Positions 18,908 to 18,914 of a stretch of DNA of 18,914 nucleotides are shown piece by piece. The notes beneath the pieces are model-generated. The model did not search any database. It was not told the origin of the DNA and saw nothing but the letters and a program-made list of their open reading frames with translations. Within the stretch, counting starts at the first letter, position 1. Each line of letters starts with the position of its first letter. This stretch comes from Larix sibirica (taxonomy: Eukaryota; Streptophyta; Pinopsida; Pinales; Pinaceae): positions 64,298 to 83,211 of the forward strand of contig NWUY0300025683.1 in assembly GCA_004151065.3 (NCBI GenBank), read 5' to 3'. The position numbers were made by a program, and so were the translations under genes.

Positions 18908-18914
18908 CATCAAT

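Overview
The window looks like nuclear DNA from a seed plant with a large genome. It is AT-rich, has canonical GT-AG introns of several kilobases, and is crowded with decayed plant-type transposable elements (LINE, Ty3/gypsy, probable copia LTR, tRNA-derived SINE, hAT). The very long TE-filled introns and the style of the repeats make me think of a gymnosperm (conifer), but that is inference. Two single ambiguous bases (N at 3809 and 7014) and an exact 483-bp duplication fit a draft assembly.

The one clearly functional gene is on the minus strand. Four exons (15105-15503, 11209-11426, 10793-10863, 10547-10648) join in frame through canonical splice sites and encode the middle of a plant DMT/EamA-type (SLC35F/YML018C-like) multi-span membrane transporter. 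The start-codon exon and the C-terminal exon(s) are not visible, so most or all of the window is probably inside this gene: intron 1 from 15504 rightwards, intron 2 at 11427-15104 (3.7 kb), two short introns, and an intron 5 from 10546 leftwards that could exceed 10 kb.

Right part (16587-18914): a decayed hAT-superfamily transposase on the plus strand, with BED finger, DUF659 region and C-terminal dimerisation region, possibly bounded by short inverted termini. Intron 2 (11427-15104): an eroded Ty3/gypsy RNase H-integrase fragment antisense to the host gene, followed by a tRNA-like SINE candidate and a LINE reverse-transcriptase fragment. Left part (1-10546): at least two LINE RNase H remnants on the minus strand, an exact 483-bp repeat (1-483 and 5713-6195), several two-copy tandem duplications, a probable copia-type LTR end with a degenerate primer-binding site near 7608, promoter-like sequence at 7800-8000, an unexplained 228-codon ORF at 4173-4859 and a broken coiled-coil pseudogene at about 9130-9860.

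No bacterial operon, CRISPR array, rRNA or intact tRNA gene is present. I see no convincing new biological system. The interest lies in the transporter gene's architecture, the layered insertions, the exact duplication and a few unexplained open frames.
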